Part shown: positions 26,506 through 35,147 of the stretch, piece after piece
Layout: every line of letters begins with the position of its first letter
Numbering within the stretch: position 1 is the first letter of the stretch
Assembly (NCBI GenBank): GCA_025062295.1
Contig: JANXAJ010000005.1
Location: forward strand, 23,681 to 67,149
Source: Bacteroidia bacterium
GTDB lineage: Bacteria > Bacteroidota > Bacteroidia > SpSt-205
Direction: 5' to 3'
Length of the DNA stretch: 43,469 bases
Notes under the pieces: model-generated
What the model was told of the DNA's origin: nothing
Databases searched by the model: none
The model's input: the letters and a program-made list of their open reading frames with translations, nothing else
Program-made: the position numbers and the translations under genes

Positions 26506-27174
26506 ATGCGCTTTCTCATCTTCTTTTTTATACTTCTTTTAGGTGCCTGTCGTCGGGAGATACCCCTTCCCACATATGAAGATGGGCTCAGTCTTTTTCC
26601 TATAAGAGAGGGGCTTCGTTGGATATATGAAGTGCGAGAAACTACTTACACCACTGTGGGAGCAGAGGGTCGCCGCTTTTACCTGCAGCTCAGGATAGAT
26701 ACGCCCACAATAGATGCCTATGGTCGCCCCTGCTGGTATGTAGTATGGGATACCATGCCTGCTTTAGAGGGGCCTCCGAACTTTTTCCGAGTAGGCTTGA
26801 TATACCGCGACTCCTCTCAAGCGGAGATTTGGGAGGATAACCGCCGCCTTCTCATTTTACGATTCCCTCTCTCTCCCGCACTCCGATGGAATCGTTATGA
26901 ATATACAGACCTTCCACCTGAAAATTGTCGTTACTTTTCTACGGATACTACCTATACCTTAGAAGGACGTGCTTTCCCCCGTAGTGCTCTTATTCTGCGA
27001 CGACTGGATACTACGGGGATTCTCCGAAAAGCCTTTTTCTATGAGGTCTATACGCGATCTGTAGGGCTTGTGCACCGATACGAACGACTGGATGTCTATG
27101 ACCTCAAGCCAAATGGCTCGCTTCTGCGTAATACAGATAGTTATCATCGGGAGTGGCGGCTGGTGGAGCCTTAG
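26506..27174 (+). CDS. Putative lipoprotein, unknown function
   Basis: The 222-residue product starts with a lipoprotein signal sequence (MRFLIFFFILLLGAC) with Cys15 in a good lipobox, so it should be lipidated by Lgt and anchored to a membrane. The mature part contains LFPIREGLRWIYEVRETTYTT and many short beta-like stretches with frequent Trp and Tyr (WYVVWDTM). This resembles many uncharacterised Bacteroidota lipoproteins. I recognise no enzyme motif. The next gene starts inside its 3' end in another frame. Confidence 0.75.
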   Translation: MRFLIFFFILLLGACRREIPLPTYEDGLSLFPIREGLRWIYEVRETTYTTVGAEGRRFYLQLRIDTPTIDAYGRPCWYVVWDTMPALEGPPNFFRVGLIYRDSSQAEIWEDNRRLLILRFPLSPALRWNRYEYTDLPPENCRYFSTDTTYTLEGRAFPRSALILRRLDTTGILRKAFFYEVYTRSVGLVHRYERLDVYDLKPNGSLLRNTDSYHREWRLVEP

Positions 27175-27643
27175 GGGTCAGGATACCGTAGGAATTTATT
27201 TCTCAGCAAAAGGCTTCACCTTTGATCCCTACTATCGCAAAGCTATTCTTACCTCTGATGAAGAGCATTTGTCAGGCAAAGCTCTCTTTCTTTTACTTTT
27301 AGCCGATTCATTGAGTAAAGCTCTGGCTCAGAGGGAGCTGGTCGGAATTAACCTTCATCGCTACCCCCAGCTTGTTAAGTATGTGGAGCATCCCTATCAA
27401 CTGCCACAAGGATGGAAATCCCTGACGTACGTTCAGCAGCTTGAGCTTCAGGCTATTCCCTACAAAATGGTGGTTGCTAAAAGTAATCGTCTATACCCTG
27501 AACGCTTATATGAGCTGAAGGTACGCGTGAAGGGGGTTCGCTTTGCCAAAGAGGGGGAATATCCCTTTCAAGTGCAGGCAGTCCTTCCTCCTCAGAATTG
27601 GAGAGAGGCCTTATACGAAGTGCTCTTGAGGGAGGTCCTTTAG
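27113..27643 (+). CDS. Small exported protein of unknown function
   Basis: I recognise no family. The 176-residue product from ATG 27113 begins with a signal-peptide-like stretch (MARFCVIQIVIIGSGGWWSL). A mixed domain follows with PQLVKYVEHPYQLPQGWKSL and LYPERLYELKVRVKGVRFA. The start lies 62 nt inside the preceding lipoprotein gene, in a different frame. Earlier in-frame ATGs (27068) would add a non-signal-like tail. A shorter start could also be real, so the N-terminus is uncertain. The 109-bp gap after it (27644-27752) contains nothing that I recognise. Confidence 0.6.
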   Translation: MARFCVIQIVIIGSGGWWSLRGQDTVGIYFSAKGFTFDPYYRKAILTSDEEHLSGKALFLLLLADSLSKALAQRELVGINLHRYPQLVKYVEHPYQLPQGWKSLTYVQQLELQAIPYKMVVAKSNRLYPERLYELKVRVKGVRFAKEGEYPFQVQAVLPPQNWREALYEVLLREVL

Positions 27644-27752
27644 AGCAAGCCTCTTGAAAGGAGAGAAGAATCTGAAAGGAAGAAGCTGCTTTTGGCGTGT
27701 ATAAATCAAAGTAGCTGAAACCTGCTGATGGATGTGTATTTTTTACTCAACA

Positions 27753-30323
27753 TTACTTTTTTGTGGCAATTATTCGCAGTTCGTGTAACTTGAATAGGGC
27801 TTCTATAGGAGTGATGCTATTCGGATCTATTTCTAATAGTCGTCGGCGCAGTTCTCCTTCCGTATCAGGCACAAGGGTGAAGAGGGATGGCTCCTCCTCA
27901 TTTGGAGGGAGCGACGCTTGCTTCTCAAAGTGCTTGAGCAGTTCTTTAGCTCGGCTTATGAGGGCAGCGGGAAGTCCTGCTTTTTCTGCAACTGCCACTC
28001 CAAAGCTGCGGCGTATGGGACCGCGCCGCAGTTGATGCAGGAAAATCAAGCGTTCTCCATGCTGTTCAACCGCTAAATGATAATTGGCAAGGCGAGGTAG
28101 GGCTTTCTCTAACTGAGTAAGTTCATGATAGTGAGTGGCAAAAAGCGTCCATGGCCTACAGTAAGGATGATTATGGAGGTATTCTATTATAGCCCAAGCG
28201 ATTGCGAGTCCATCATAAGTACTAGTACCCCGACCCACTTCATCTATGATCACAAAGCTGCGTTCGGTAGCCTGATGAAGGATATGGGACATTTCTTGCA
28301 TCTCCACCAGAAAAGTACTTTGTCCTCCGGCGAGATTATCCGATGCACCTATGCGGCTGAAGATCTGATCCACGGGATGAATTTCAGCCTCCTCGACTGG
28401 GACAAAGCTTCCAATTTGGGCTAGTAGGAGAATAAGAGCATTTTGGCGCATATAAGCTGATTTCCCCGCCATGTTTGGACCTGTCAGAAGGAGAAGGCGA
28501 GTCTCAGGTGTGAGGATAAGGTCGTTTGGCTGATAGGGAAAGTGGGGAGGGAGAAAACGCTCAATGACAGGATGTCTGCCTTTCTTGATGAGAATGCGCG
28601 GCTCTTGAGTGAAGCGAGGCCGACAATATTTATACTGGTAGGCAGCAATCGCTAAAGCCAAACATGCATCTACTTCTGCAACCCAGTGCGCTACGCTCTG
28701 AAGGGCAGGAATATATGCCTGAAGTTCGTTTATAAGCTGGTGGTAAATGGCCGCTTCTCGCTCAGCCACGACCTCCTGAGCCGAAGCGATTTCGGCATTC
28801 AACTTATCTAACTCGTCGCTACTGTAACGCGCATGGCCCTGAGCAAGCTGCTGTCGCAGCCGATACTCGGGGGGAACCCGAGAAAGATAAGAAGCCGTAA
28901 TGTAAAAGACATATCCTAACTGCCGATTCTCCTGAATCTTTAGGGTAGGAATGGAGAGCCGACTCTTTTCTTTTTCTTCCAGACGGAGAAGCTCGTCCTG
29001 CGCATGATGTAGCAGATAACGGGCTCGGTCTAAGCTTTCATCAATTCCACCTCGGATGATCTTCCCCTCCCCTATCTTTTCGGGAAGGTAGGATGGATCA
29101 GCATCAAGCCAGAGGTAAGATTCTATCAGGGTGATGGCTTCTTGTATCTGGGATAAAGGAAGAGGGCTCTCGTACGAAGCAGGTAGCATCTGCCGAAGAT
29201 GTAGACTCTCTTTGAGCGCCGAGCGCAGGTTTATGAGCTCTCGAGGGGTCGTCCGTCTTGCACTCAAACGGGCCACTCTTCGCTCTAAGTCTCCAATCTT
29301 ACGAAGGCTCTCTTGCCAGAGTGCATGCCGCTCAGGCTCATCATAGAGGAGTTGAACTTTTTCTAATCGCTTCTCAATCGCTCTTACATCTCGCAAGGGC
29401 ATAGTCAATCGGATGCGCAAAAGGCGCGTGCCGGCAGAAGTAACCGTATGTTGTAGAACCTGTAGAAGGCTTTTTCCTTCCTTATGAAGAGGTTCAATTA
29501 CCTCTAAATTCCGCAGCGTATCTCTATCCAGAAAGAATGCTTCTCCTATGGGTAAAGCTCGAGGGAAACTAAGGTGGGGCAGTCCAACCTGATGCAGCTC
29601 CCTCAAATAACTCAGGAGGGCAGCAAAAGCCTGTCGGGTGGGTCCATTCATCGCTTCAAGAGCACTGGTAGGAAGTTCGTGCCCATATACTGCTCTAAAC
29701 GCTTCAGAAAGAAGCCCCTCATCAAAATACCATTCTGGCAAGGATTCTACCCGAGGGGTCGGGGTGTAGAGGGTTTGCCATAGACTCTCCTGACCCGCAT
29801 ACACAAGGACCTCTGTTGGAGCAAACGCAGTAATAATCCCTTCTATGCCAGTCAGAGGTCCTTCGTAGTAATGCACTCGTCCCGAACTCGTGATATCGGC
29901 GAAGAATATAACTACCCTCGTAGGCATATAAGACCAAAAAAGACTCAGATAAAGGGCAGCCAGAGGTTCTTCGGTCTGAGACCAGTAGACCCCTGGAGTG
30001 GCGATTTGGGTAACTTCCCTTCTAACCAGTTTTTTAGCTTTCTTGGGGTCCTCTACCTGATCACAGATAGCTACTCTGTATCCTGCTTCAATCAGCTTAG
30101 GTAGGTAAGAGTCCAAGGCTCGGACTGGGAAGCCTGCCATTGGAACATCCTCGGCTCGGCCGTTGTTTCGGCGGGTAAGGCTAAGCCCTAAAATTGATGA
30201 TAGAATATGAGCATCTTGTTCAAAGGTCTCATAAAAGTCCCCTACTTGGAAAAGCAAGAGGGCATCAGAATAGCGCGACTTGAGTGTCCGATACTGCTCC
30301 ATCAGAGCTGTCGTCTCAGACAT
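27753..30323 (-). CDS. mutS: DNA mismatch repair protein MutS
   Basis: MutS recognises base mismatches and recruits MutL. The 856-residue protein has the mismatch-reading FQVGDFYETF (25-34, with the Phe-x-Glu at 30-32), the clamp and lever domains, Walker A GPNMAGKSAYMRQ (about 614-626), DEVGRGTSTYDGLA and FATHYHEL. This is full-length MutS1. The ATG lies inside the 3' end of the acyltransferase gene (ATGTCTGA, 8-nt overlap), so the two are co-transcribed. mutL is not in the window. Confidence 0.97.
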   Translation of the reverse strand: MSETTALMEQYRTLKSRYSDALLLFQVGDFYETFEQDAHILSSILGLSLTRRNNGRAEDVPMAGFPVRALDSYLPKLIEAGYRVAICDQVEDPKKAKKLVRREVTQIATPGVYWSQTEEPLAALYLSLFWSYMPTRVVIFFADITSSGRVHYYEGPLTGIEGIITAFAPTEVLVYAGQESLWQTLYTPTPRVESLPEWYFDEGLLSEAFRAVYGHELPTSALEAMNGPTRQAFAALLSYLRELHQVGLPHLSFPRALPIGEAFFLDRDTLRNLEVIEPLHKEGKSLLQVLQHTVTSAGTRLLRIRLTMPLRDVRAIEKRLEKVQLLYDEPERHALWQESLRKIGDLERRVARLSARRTTPRELINLRSALKESLHLRQMLPASYESPLPLSQIQEAITLIESYLWLDADPSYLPEKIGEGKIIRGGIDESLDRARYLLHHAQDELLRLEEKEKSRLSIPTLKIQENRQLGYVFYITASYLSRVPPEYRLRQQLAQGHARYSSDELDKLNAEIASAQEVVAEREAAIYHQLINELQAYIPALQSVAHWVAEVDACLALAIAAYQYKYCRPRFTQEPRILIKKGRHPVIERFLPPHFPYQPNDLILTPETRLLLLTGPNMAGKSAYMRQNALILLLAQIGSFVPVEEAEIHPVDQIFSRIGASDNLAGGQSTFLVEMQEMSHILHQATERSFVIIDEVGRGTSTYDGLAIAWAIIEYLHNHPYCRPWTLFATHYHELTQLEKALPRLANYHLAVEQHGERLIFLHQLRRGPIRRSFGVAVAEKAGLPAALISRAKELLKHFEKQASLPPNEEEPSLFTLVPDTEGELRRRLLEIDPNSITPIEALFKLHELRIIATKK

Positions 30324-31104
30324 ATGGCATGTCCTTGAGGAGGGCTACCATAACCGTTTTGACTCGCTGGGCTTCTTCGTTGAGCTGGAACCAGCGCTCA
30401 CGCGGACGACTGCTGAGCTGATCATACGATATGCGAGGAAAATAGAGAGAAGCGTGAAGGCTAAACTTAGGAATCCGTGTGAAGCGGAGCGGGAGGTTGA
30501 TAACTGGATTTTTGATAAGAGGACGGACATAAGAGGGTTGGATAAACCTCAGCCACCGAAGCATAGCTGATGGCATGTAAAAATCCCTTCCCCATTCCTC
30601 GGCACCCCGATGCACCGTAATCAAGATTGGTGCTCCCGTAGCTACAGCCAGTTCTATGAATTTCGGAGAGCGAAAAGGACGAATCTCATATACATCTCCT
30701 AAAATACAGTTATCTCCTTCGGGAAAGAGCGCCACATCATTTACAGGCCCATTCTTGAAAGCCTCTATGACTTGAGCAAAGTTAGGAGGACTCTTGCTTT
30801 CAAAAATGTTTTGCATAATCCAGCGAGTCAGCTTAATTTGATAGAATAATCTGTGAAAAATACCAAGAGCTTTTCTATTCTGTCCTCCTTCTTGTACGGC
30901 TATCCGCAGAAGTGCAAGAATAGGAGGTATCCATCCACATGATCCTGCGTGACTGATAGCATGTACTACCTTTGGATACTGGCTCAGAATCTCGTGTAAA
31001 GGTGGCTTGCAGCGTACCACAATCTCGTCAAAGATGAGAGGATAAACCCACTGAAGGCGTTCGTACAGGGTTGAAAGGGGTATAGCCATGCCCACGGATT
31101 GCAT
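30316..31104 (-). CDS. Lysophospholipid-acyltransferase-like protein
   Basis: The 262-residue protein resembles the PlsC/LPLAT superfamily. A His block (HAISHAGSCGW, near residue 50) is followed about 100 residues later by the substrate block VALFPEGDNC and then GAPILITVHRG. The canonical HX4D motif is not intact because the Asp position is Gly in SHAGSCG. It may have divergent chemistry or a different acceptor. I place the start at ATG 31104, 4 nt after a near-consensus -7 box; an ATG at 31089 is the alternative. It heads a unit with mutS. Confidence 0.7.
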   Translation of the reverse strand: MQSVGMAIPLSTLYERLQWVYPLIFDEIVVRCKPPLHEILSQYPKVVHAISHAGSCGWIPPILALLRIAVQEGGQNRKALGIFHRLFYQIKLTRWIMQNIFESKSPPNFAQVIEAFKNGPVNDVALFPEGDNCILGDVYEIRPFRSPKFIELAVATGAPILITVHRGAEEWGRDFYMPSAMLRWLRFIQPSYVRPLIKNPVINLPLRFTRIPKFSLHASLYFPRISYDQLSSRPRERWFQLNEEAQRVKTVMVALLKDMPYV

Positions 31105-31108
31105 GGAG

Positions 31109-31116
31109 GAAAAATA
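31109..31116 (-). promoter_or_regulatory. Acyltransferase-mutS promoter -7 box (one mismatch)
   Basis: TATTTTTC on the minus strand ends 4 nt before the ATG at 31104. It lies in the T-rich tail of the upstream terminator. Confidence 0.4.
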
Positions 31117-31148
31117 CAAAAAGGGGAGGAACTCTAAGTCCCTCCCCT
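31109..31148 (-). terminator. Rho-independent terminator after the FecR-like gene
   Basis: On the minus strand AGGGGAGGGA pairs with TTCCTCCCCT (10 bp with one G-T wobble) around a 7-nt loop. The T-rich tract TTTTTGTATTTTT follows. It is 24 nt beyond the FecR-like stop. This is the only classical terminator with a U-tract that I see in the window. Confidence 0.85.
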
Positions 31149-31172
31149 GTATATAACCGATGACAGGTGTAT

Positions 31173-32081
31173 TTACTCGCTTACACCGCTTTGGGCGATG
31201 CGCTGATGAAGATTTTCTCTCAGGGTGATGTAGCCATCTGCATTCGGCTCTATAGAAGCGGCTTGATTATAAGCCTGCCATGCGTAGCCATATAATCCAT
31301 TTTGCTCATAGAAAGCGCCGAGGATTGCATAATCTATCGCTGACTTAAGCTCTAACGAGCGGCGCAGCGCCTCTTCTTCCTTTTTGAGGAGAGAGGCTTT
31401 GTCTGAGGGCAGGACTCGGAAACAGATGTTATTAGAATATAAGTTGGGATGACGCCGAGTACTTACTCGCCAGTAGTAGCAAGGACCGGGTTTGACCTTA
31501 TTCTCTAAGTTGAGCTCCACAGAAGTTTGCTCAGCGGAGACTTCCTGAGAGAGAAGGGGTTGGCCATTTTCATCCAGAATCTGCACAATGTATCCTTCTG
31601 AGCCAGGCACTCGATCCCAATAGAGATGGATGCGGTCTGCGAAGAAAGTACTTTGGATGGGGGTTCGGGGCAAAGGAGCCATTGTTGAGCGAGTTACAGC
31701 TCCCAAAGTTTTTCCTGAAGCTCTTCCTGCACCAGAGGCAATCGCTTGGTTCAGAACATAGCCGGTGTATTTGGAGGCGTATGGATTCTCATCAACTGAG
31801 CTCTTTTGAGTCAAAATCTGTGAGAGCGTGTAGGTCCCAGGTTGGCGCAGCTCCCGAGCTTTATTGCCAGCGAATACTAAAGCAATGTAGGACTGTGGTC
31901 CTACTCTCACTTTCTGCTGCTCAGAGAGCTTCATGCCAGCGGTGGCCTTGACCCATGCTCCCCCCGCCTGTTCCACTTGAACGTCGCCACGAGTGGCTAG
32001 CACAGTTACGCTTTGCGCGTAAAGAAAGGAGAGGAGGAACCCTCCCACCATTAATCTGCTGGTTAGGCTAAGGTAACGCAT
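31173..32081 (-). CDS. FecR-domain exported protein with C-terminal helical repeat
   Basis: The 302-residue product has a signal peptide (MRYLSLTSRLMVGGFLLSFLYAQ). A FecR-like domain follows (VLATRGDVQVEQAGGAWVKA, MKLSEQQKVRVGPQSYIALV, PGTYTLSQI). Next come an Fn3-like segment (IHLYWDRVPGSEGYIVQIL) and a C-terminal TPR-like region (AILGAFYEQNGLYGYAWQAY). It lacks the cytosolic and membrane parts of a sigma-factor regulator, so it is probably a periplasmic or surface partner of the upstream CHASE2 protein. A TAGTATTTG sequence ends 14 nt before the ATG. Confidence 0.8.
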   Translation of the reverse strand: MRYLSLTSRLMVGGFLLSFLYAQSVTVLATRGDVQVEQAGGAWVKATAGMKLSEQQKVRVGPQSYIALVFAGNKARELRQPGTYTLSQILTQKSSVDENPYASKYTGYVLNQAIASGAGRASGKTLGAVTRSTMAPLPRTPIQSTFFADRIHLYWDRVPGSEGYIVQILDENGQPLLSQEVSAEQTSVELNLENKVKPGPCYYWRVSTRRHPNLYSNNICFRVLPSDKASLLKKEEEALRRSLELKSAIDYAILGAFYEQNGLYGYAWQAYNQAASIEPNADGYITLRENLHQRIAQSGVSE

Positions 32082-32117
32082 AAGGGACTACATCACAAAT
32101 ACTATGCCAGTAAGCCC

Positions 32118-33212
32118 CTAACGCCAGATTTCCATTTCACCCTGAAGGAGTAGAGCCCACAGAAGAGGTTCTACGGGAAGCCAGTGACCTTCTACACCCA
32201 GCCAAATGGTCAGCTCTATGCTGCCCCATATGAGCGCTACCTGAAGAAGTCGTATGCCAGCACTGCGCCAAGGCCCCTTTCGGAGAAGGAGACTAGTTCC
32301 TGCTAAGAGGAGGTAGGCTATGACCATCAGCAGACAAACCCAACCGTATCCTATAGGGATAAAAAAGTCTTCATGAAGGAGCATGCTAGCGATATTTGCA
32401 TGAATAGCGACTCCATACATGTCTGGAAAGCTGGGGCGTAGAGGAGAGGAATTGAGAGGACTGAAAAAAATGTCCTCTAAGGTCTGCCGAAAAGGATCTG
32501 CTACTCCTAAAAAGAGAGCTTTATTTTGAATCCAAGATAGGGGTAAGGTGTCGCGGATAACCTCTTCCCCACTCAGGTAGTAGAAGTGCTCTAACCCTCC
32601 GCGATACCGAATGAACATTCGGGGTGGAAGGTAGGGAAGTCGCTCCGCAAGCTGAGGCTTGAGAGCTAAGGCTGCCTGCATACCTAAGGAAAAGGCCGTA
32701 TCAGCGTCACTCACTGTATACAAGAGGCATTCTCTTACTATACGCGTGTTAGTATCATACAAAATGAGATTAGCAAAGGCTTCTTCCGCACAACGAGTAA
32801 AGAGCGCATGGCTGACGCTCTGAATGGGGGCTTCGGAGAGGGGTTTAGATAAGTCTAAAGAACAGGCGATGAACACTGGAGCTCGGCTTGCTGCTTGACA
32901 CAGAGCTGAGGCCCAGAGGCTATCTGTAGAAGGATGCTGAAGAAGGGGGAAAATGGCATCTATGCCAATGAATTGAGGACGGGCTTCACTTAGTCGAAGA
33001 ATCAAGTAGGATAATTCTGCCCGTCCCAGCTTCGCAATATCTACAATTACAATCTGTGTGTCAGGAGGAAGCGGAGCTCTACGCTTGTATGCAAGGTCCT
33101 GAATACGCCAGGTCCAGCTATCTGCAGGCCATAAGAAGGATTCAATGAGAAACCCCGCAGTTACACTGAGCACCAATCGAAAAATCGACCCGAGAAGGGT
33201 AGAAAGGGTCAT
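32118..33212 (-). CDS. CHASE2-domain membrane protein
   Basis: CHASE2 is an extracytoplasmic sensory domain. The 364-residue protein has an N-terminal membrane segment (about 8-28), then the CHASE2 domain (RIQDLAYKRRAPLPPDTQIV, QFIGIDAIFPLL, IQNKALFLGVADPF, YGVAIHANIASMLLHEDFF) and two or three C-terminal hydrophobic segments (about 305-350). There is no kinase, cyclase or GGDEF output domain, so any signal must pass through a partner. The adjacent FecR-like gene fits a commonly seen pairing. The ATG overlaps the pdxJ stop (ATGA). Confidence 0.85.
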   Translation of the reverse strand: MTLSTLLGSIFRLVLSVTAGFLIESFLWPADSWTWRIQDLAYKRRAPLPPDTQIVIVDIAKLGRAELSYLILRLSEARPQFIGIDAIFPLLQHPSTDSLWASALCQAASRAPVFIACSLDLSKPLSEAPIQSVSHALFTRCAEEAFANLILYDTNTRIVRECLLYTVSDADTAFSLGMQAALALKPQLAERLPYLPPRMFIRYRGGLEHFYYLSGEEVIRDTLPLSWIQNKALFLGVADPFRQTLEDIFFSPLNSSPLRPSFPDMYGVAIHANIASMLLHEDFFIPIGYGWVCLLMVIAYLLLAGTSLLLRKGPWRSAGIRLLQVALIWGSIELTIWLGVEGHWLPVEPLLWALLLQGEMEIWR

Positions 33213-33922
33213 TCAAGCGCTTGTTTATAGCGCTTTAGCGTCTCAGCTATTCCCTCATAAAGGGCATCCGCTATGAGCGCATGACCAATAGAGACCTCTA
33301 CCAGATTGACAAGGTTGAGGCGAAGGAATCTTAGGTTCTGAAGATTCAAATCATGTCCTGCGTGCAGCCTTACCCCGACTTCATTAGCTTTTTGGGCTGC
33401 TAAGATATAGGGGGCTATTGCGCTCTCAGGAGAATGGGGGAATTGAAGAGCATAGGGACCAGTGTAGAGCTCCACGCAATCGGCGCCGATCTCAGCGGCT
33501 GCCTCCACCTGTTCAGGCACCGGATCAATAAAGAGGCTGACCCGAATCCCCCATGCCTTGAGATGCTGGATGATAGGTTTGAGAAAGTTTTTTTGTTCTA
33601 CTGCATTCCATCCACGATCAGAAGTCAAGGCTGTTGGTGGATCAGGAACAAGGGTAACTTGGGCTGGGCACACCCCTTCCACAAGGCGAATGAACTCTGG
33701 CGAAGGAAATCCCTCTACATTCAATTCAACAGTAAGGGTGTCGCGTAGGGCATAAACGTCAGCCTTACGAATGTGTCTTCCATCTGGACGAGGATGAACC
33801 GTGATCCCATCGGCTCCCAATCGCTCACAAGTTTGAGCAAAAGCTACGACATCAGGTAGGTTTCCTCCCCGAGAATTTCTCAAAAGAGCCACCTTATTCA
33901 CATTCACGCTAAGACGCGTCAT
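33209..33922 (-). CDS. pdxJ: Pyridoxine 5'-phosphate synthase
   Basis: PdxJ condenses 3-amino-2-oxopropyl phosphate with deoxyxylulose 5-phosphate to form pyridoxine 5'-phosphate, in the DXP-dependent vitamin B6 route. That shares its precursor with the MEP pathway implied by ispE. The 237-residue TIM-barrel shows LSVNVNKVALLRNSRGG, GADGITVHPRPDGRHI, VELNVEG and RLHAGHDLNLQNL. The ATG overlaps the upstream dehydrogenase stop (ATGA). Confidence 0.97.
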   Translation of the reverse strand: MTRLSVNVNKVALLRNSRGGNLPDVVAFAQTCERLGADGITVHPRPDGRHIRKADVYALRDTLTVELNVEGFPSPEFIRLVEGVCPAQVTLVPDPPTALTSDRGWNAVEQKNFLKPIIQHLKAWGIRVSLFIDPVPEQVEAAAEIGADCVELYTGPYALQFPHSPESAIAPYILAAQKANEVGVRLHAGHDLNLQNLRFLRLNLVNLVEVSIGHALIADALYEGIAETLKRYKQALE

Positions 33923-35127
33923 TCAGGTATGTCTATGAAATCCAAGGGATAGTCAATCACTACCTTCCAAGGGAGCCCTGCCCCCGGCAATCTCTCTAAA
34001 AGGGGGTCAGGGTCTAACTGTTCCACATTCCATACCCCTGGCTTTTTCCATATCCCTGCAACCATAAGTTCAGCCGCTATGGCAGGCGGGACACCAGCCG
34101 TATAGGCTATACCCTGAGCCTTGCAGTCAGCATAAGCCCATTCGTGGCGAATATTAGTGTAAATGTAAGCTGTGCGAACCACTCCATTCTTTATTCCTCG
34201 CAGTTGCACGCCGATAGAGACCCATCCTTTGTAGGAGGGGGCAAGGCTTGCAGGGTCTGGAAGAAGTTTCTGTAAGAACTTGATAGGAACTACCTTATGT
34301 CCCTCGTATTCTACCTCATCTATCCGAGTTAAGCCCGCATTCATAAAAGCTCGCAGATGTAATAGGTATTGATCAGAGAATGTCATCCAAAATCTCGCTC
34401 GCCGAATACTTGGAAAATGCTTGACCAGCGACTCTAACTCTTCATGAAAGATGAGATAGGCTCTCCGAATACCTATTTCCGGGAAGCGAACATCTTGAGA
34501 GACTGATAGAGGGGGCACTTCAATCAACTTTCCATCTTGATAGTATCGTCCTGGCTGGGTAATTTCCCGAAGATTAATCTCTAAATTGAAATTCGTTGCA
34601 AAAGGGCGGCCATGGTCGCCAGCATTGCAATCTATGATGTCTAAGTAATGGATTTCGTCAAAAAGGTGTTTAGCTGCATAGGCTACAAAAGCATTTGTAA
34701 CACCGGGGTCAAATCCGATTCCTAAGATAGCTGTGAGTCCTGCTTGCTGATAGCGCTCCTGATAGGCCCACTGATATTTGTATTCGTAAAGAGGCGTATC
34801 AGGCGGCTCGTAAGAAGCGGTATCTATGTAATCAACTCCTCCCTCTAAGCAAGCCTCCATAAGGGCTAAATCTTGATAAGGTAGAGCGAGATTGAGAAGA
34901 AGCGTAGGCTTGTGTTTTTTGAGGAGCGTCACGGTGTTTTCTACCTTATCTGCATCGAGAGGTTCTGGGATAATTCTAGCCTGAGGGAATCGGTCTGCTA
35001 AGTCTTTACATTTAGAGAAGGTACGACTTGCTAAGACAATTTCGGGGAAGAGGTCGGGTCGGCGTGCTAGTTTGCAGAGGGTAACTTGGGCTACAGCACC
35101 CGCACCGACCACCATGACCTTTGGCAT
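33919..35127 (-). CDS. Saccharopine dehydrogenase family, carboxynorspermidine synthase-like
   Basis: The 402-residue protein begins with a Rossmann nucleotide-binding motif (KVMVVGAGAVAQVTLCKLAR). The family segments VDYIDTASYE, LGIGFDPGVTNAFVAYA and NAGDHGRPFATNFN fit carboxynorspermidine (carboxyspermidine) dehydrogenase. That enzyme makes carboxyspermidine from aspartate semialdehyde and putrescine or diaminopropane. The decarboxylase partner is not in the window. Lysine-pathway saccharopine dehydrogenase is the alternative but fits less well. An exact -7 box ends 4 nt before the ATG. It heads a unit with pdxJ and the CHASE2 gene. Confidence 0.88.
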   Translation of the reverse strand: MPKVMVVGAGAVAQVTLCKLARRPDLFPEIVLASRTFSKCKDLADRFPQARIIPEPLDADKVENTVTLLKKHKPTLLLNLALPYQDLALMEACLEGGVDYIDTASYEPPDTPLYEYKYQWAYQERYQQAGLTAILGIGFDPGVTNAFVAYAAKHLFDEIHYLDIIDCNAGDHGRPFATNFNLEINLREITQPGRYYQDGKLIEVPPLSVSQDVRFPEIGIRRAYLIFHEELESLVKHFPSIRRARFWMTFSDQYLLHLRAFMNAGLTRIDEVEYEGHKVVPIKFLQKLLPDPASLAPSYKGWVSIGVQLRGIKNGVVRTAYIYTNIRHEWAYADCKAQGIAYTAGVPPAIAAELMVAGIWKKPGVWNVEQLDPDPLLERLPGAGLPWKVVIDYPLDFIDIPE

Positions 35128-35131
35128 GCGG

Positions 35132-35139
35132 CAAAGATA
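35132..35139 (-). promoter_or_regulatory. Saccharopine dehydrogenase family gene promoter -7 box
   Basis: TATCTTTG on the minus strand ends 4 nt before the ATG at 35127. It faces away from an identical box at 35174-35181. Confidence 0.7.
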
Positions 35140-35147
35140 CGAAAGCG

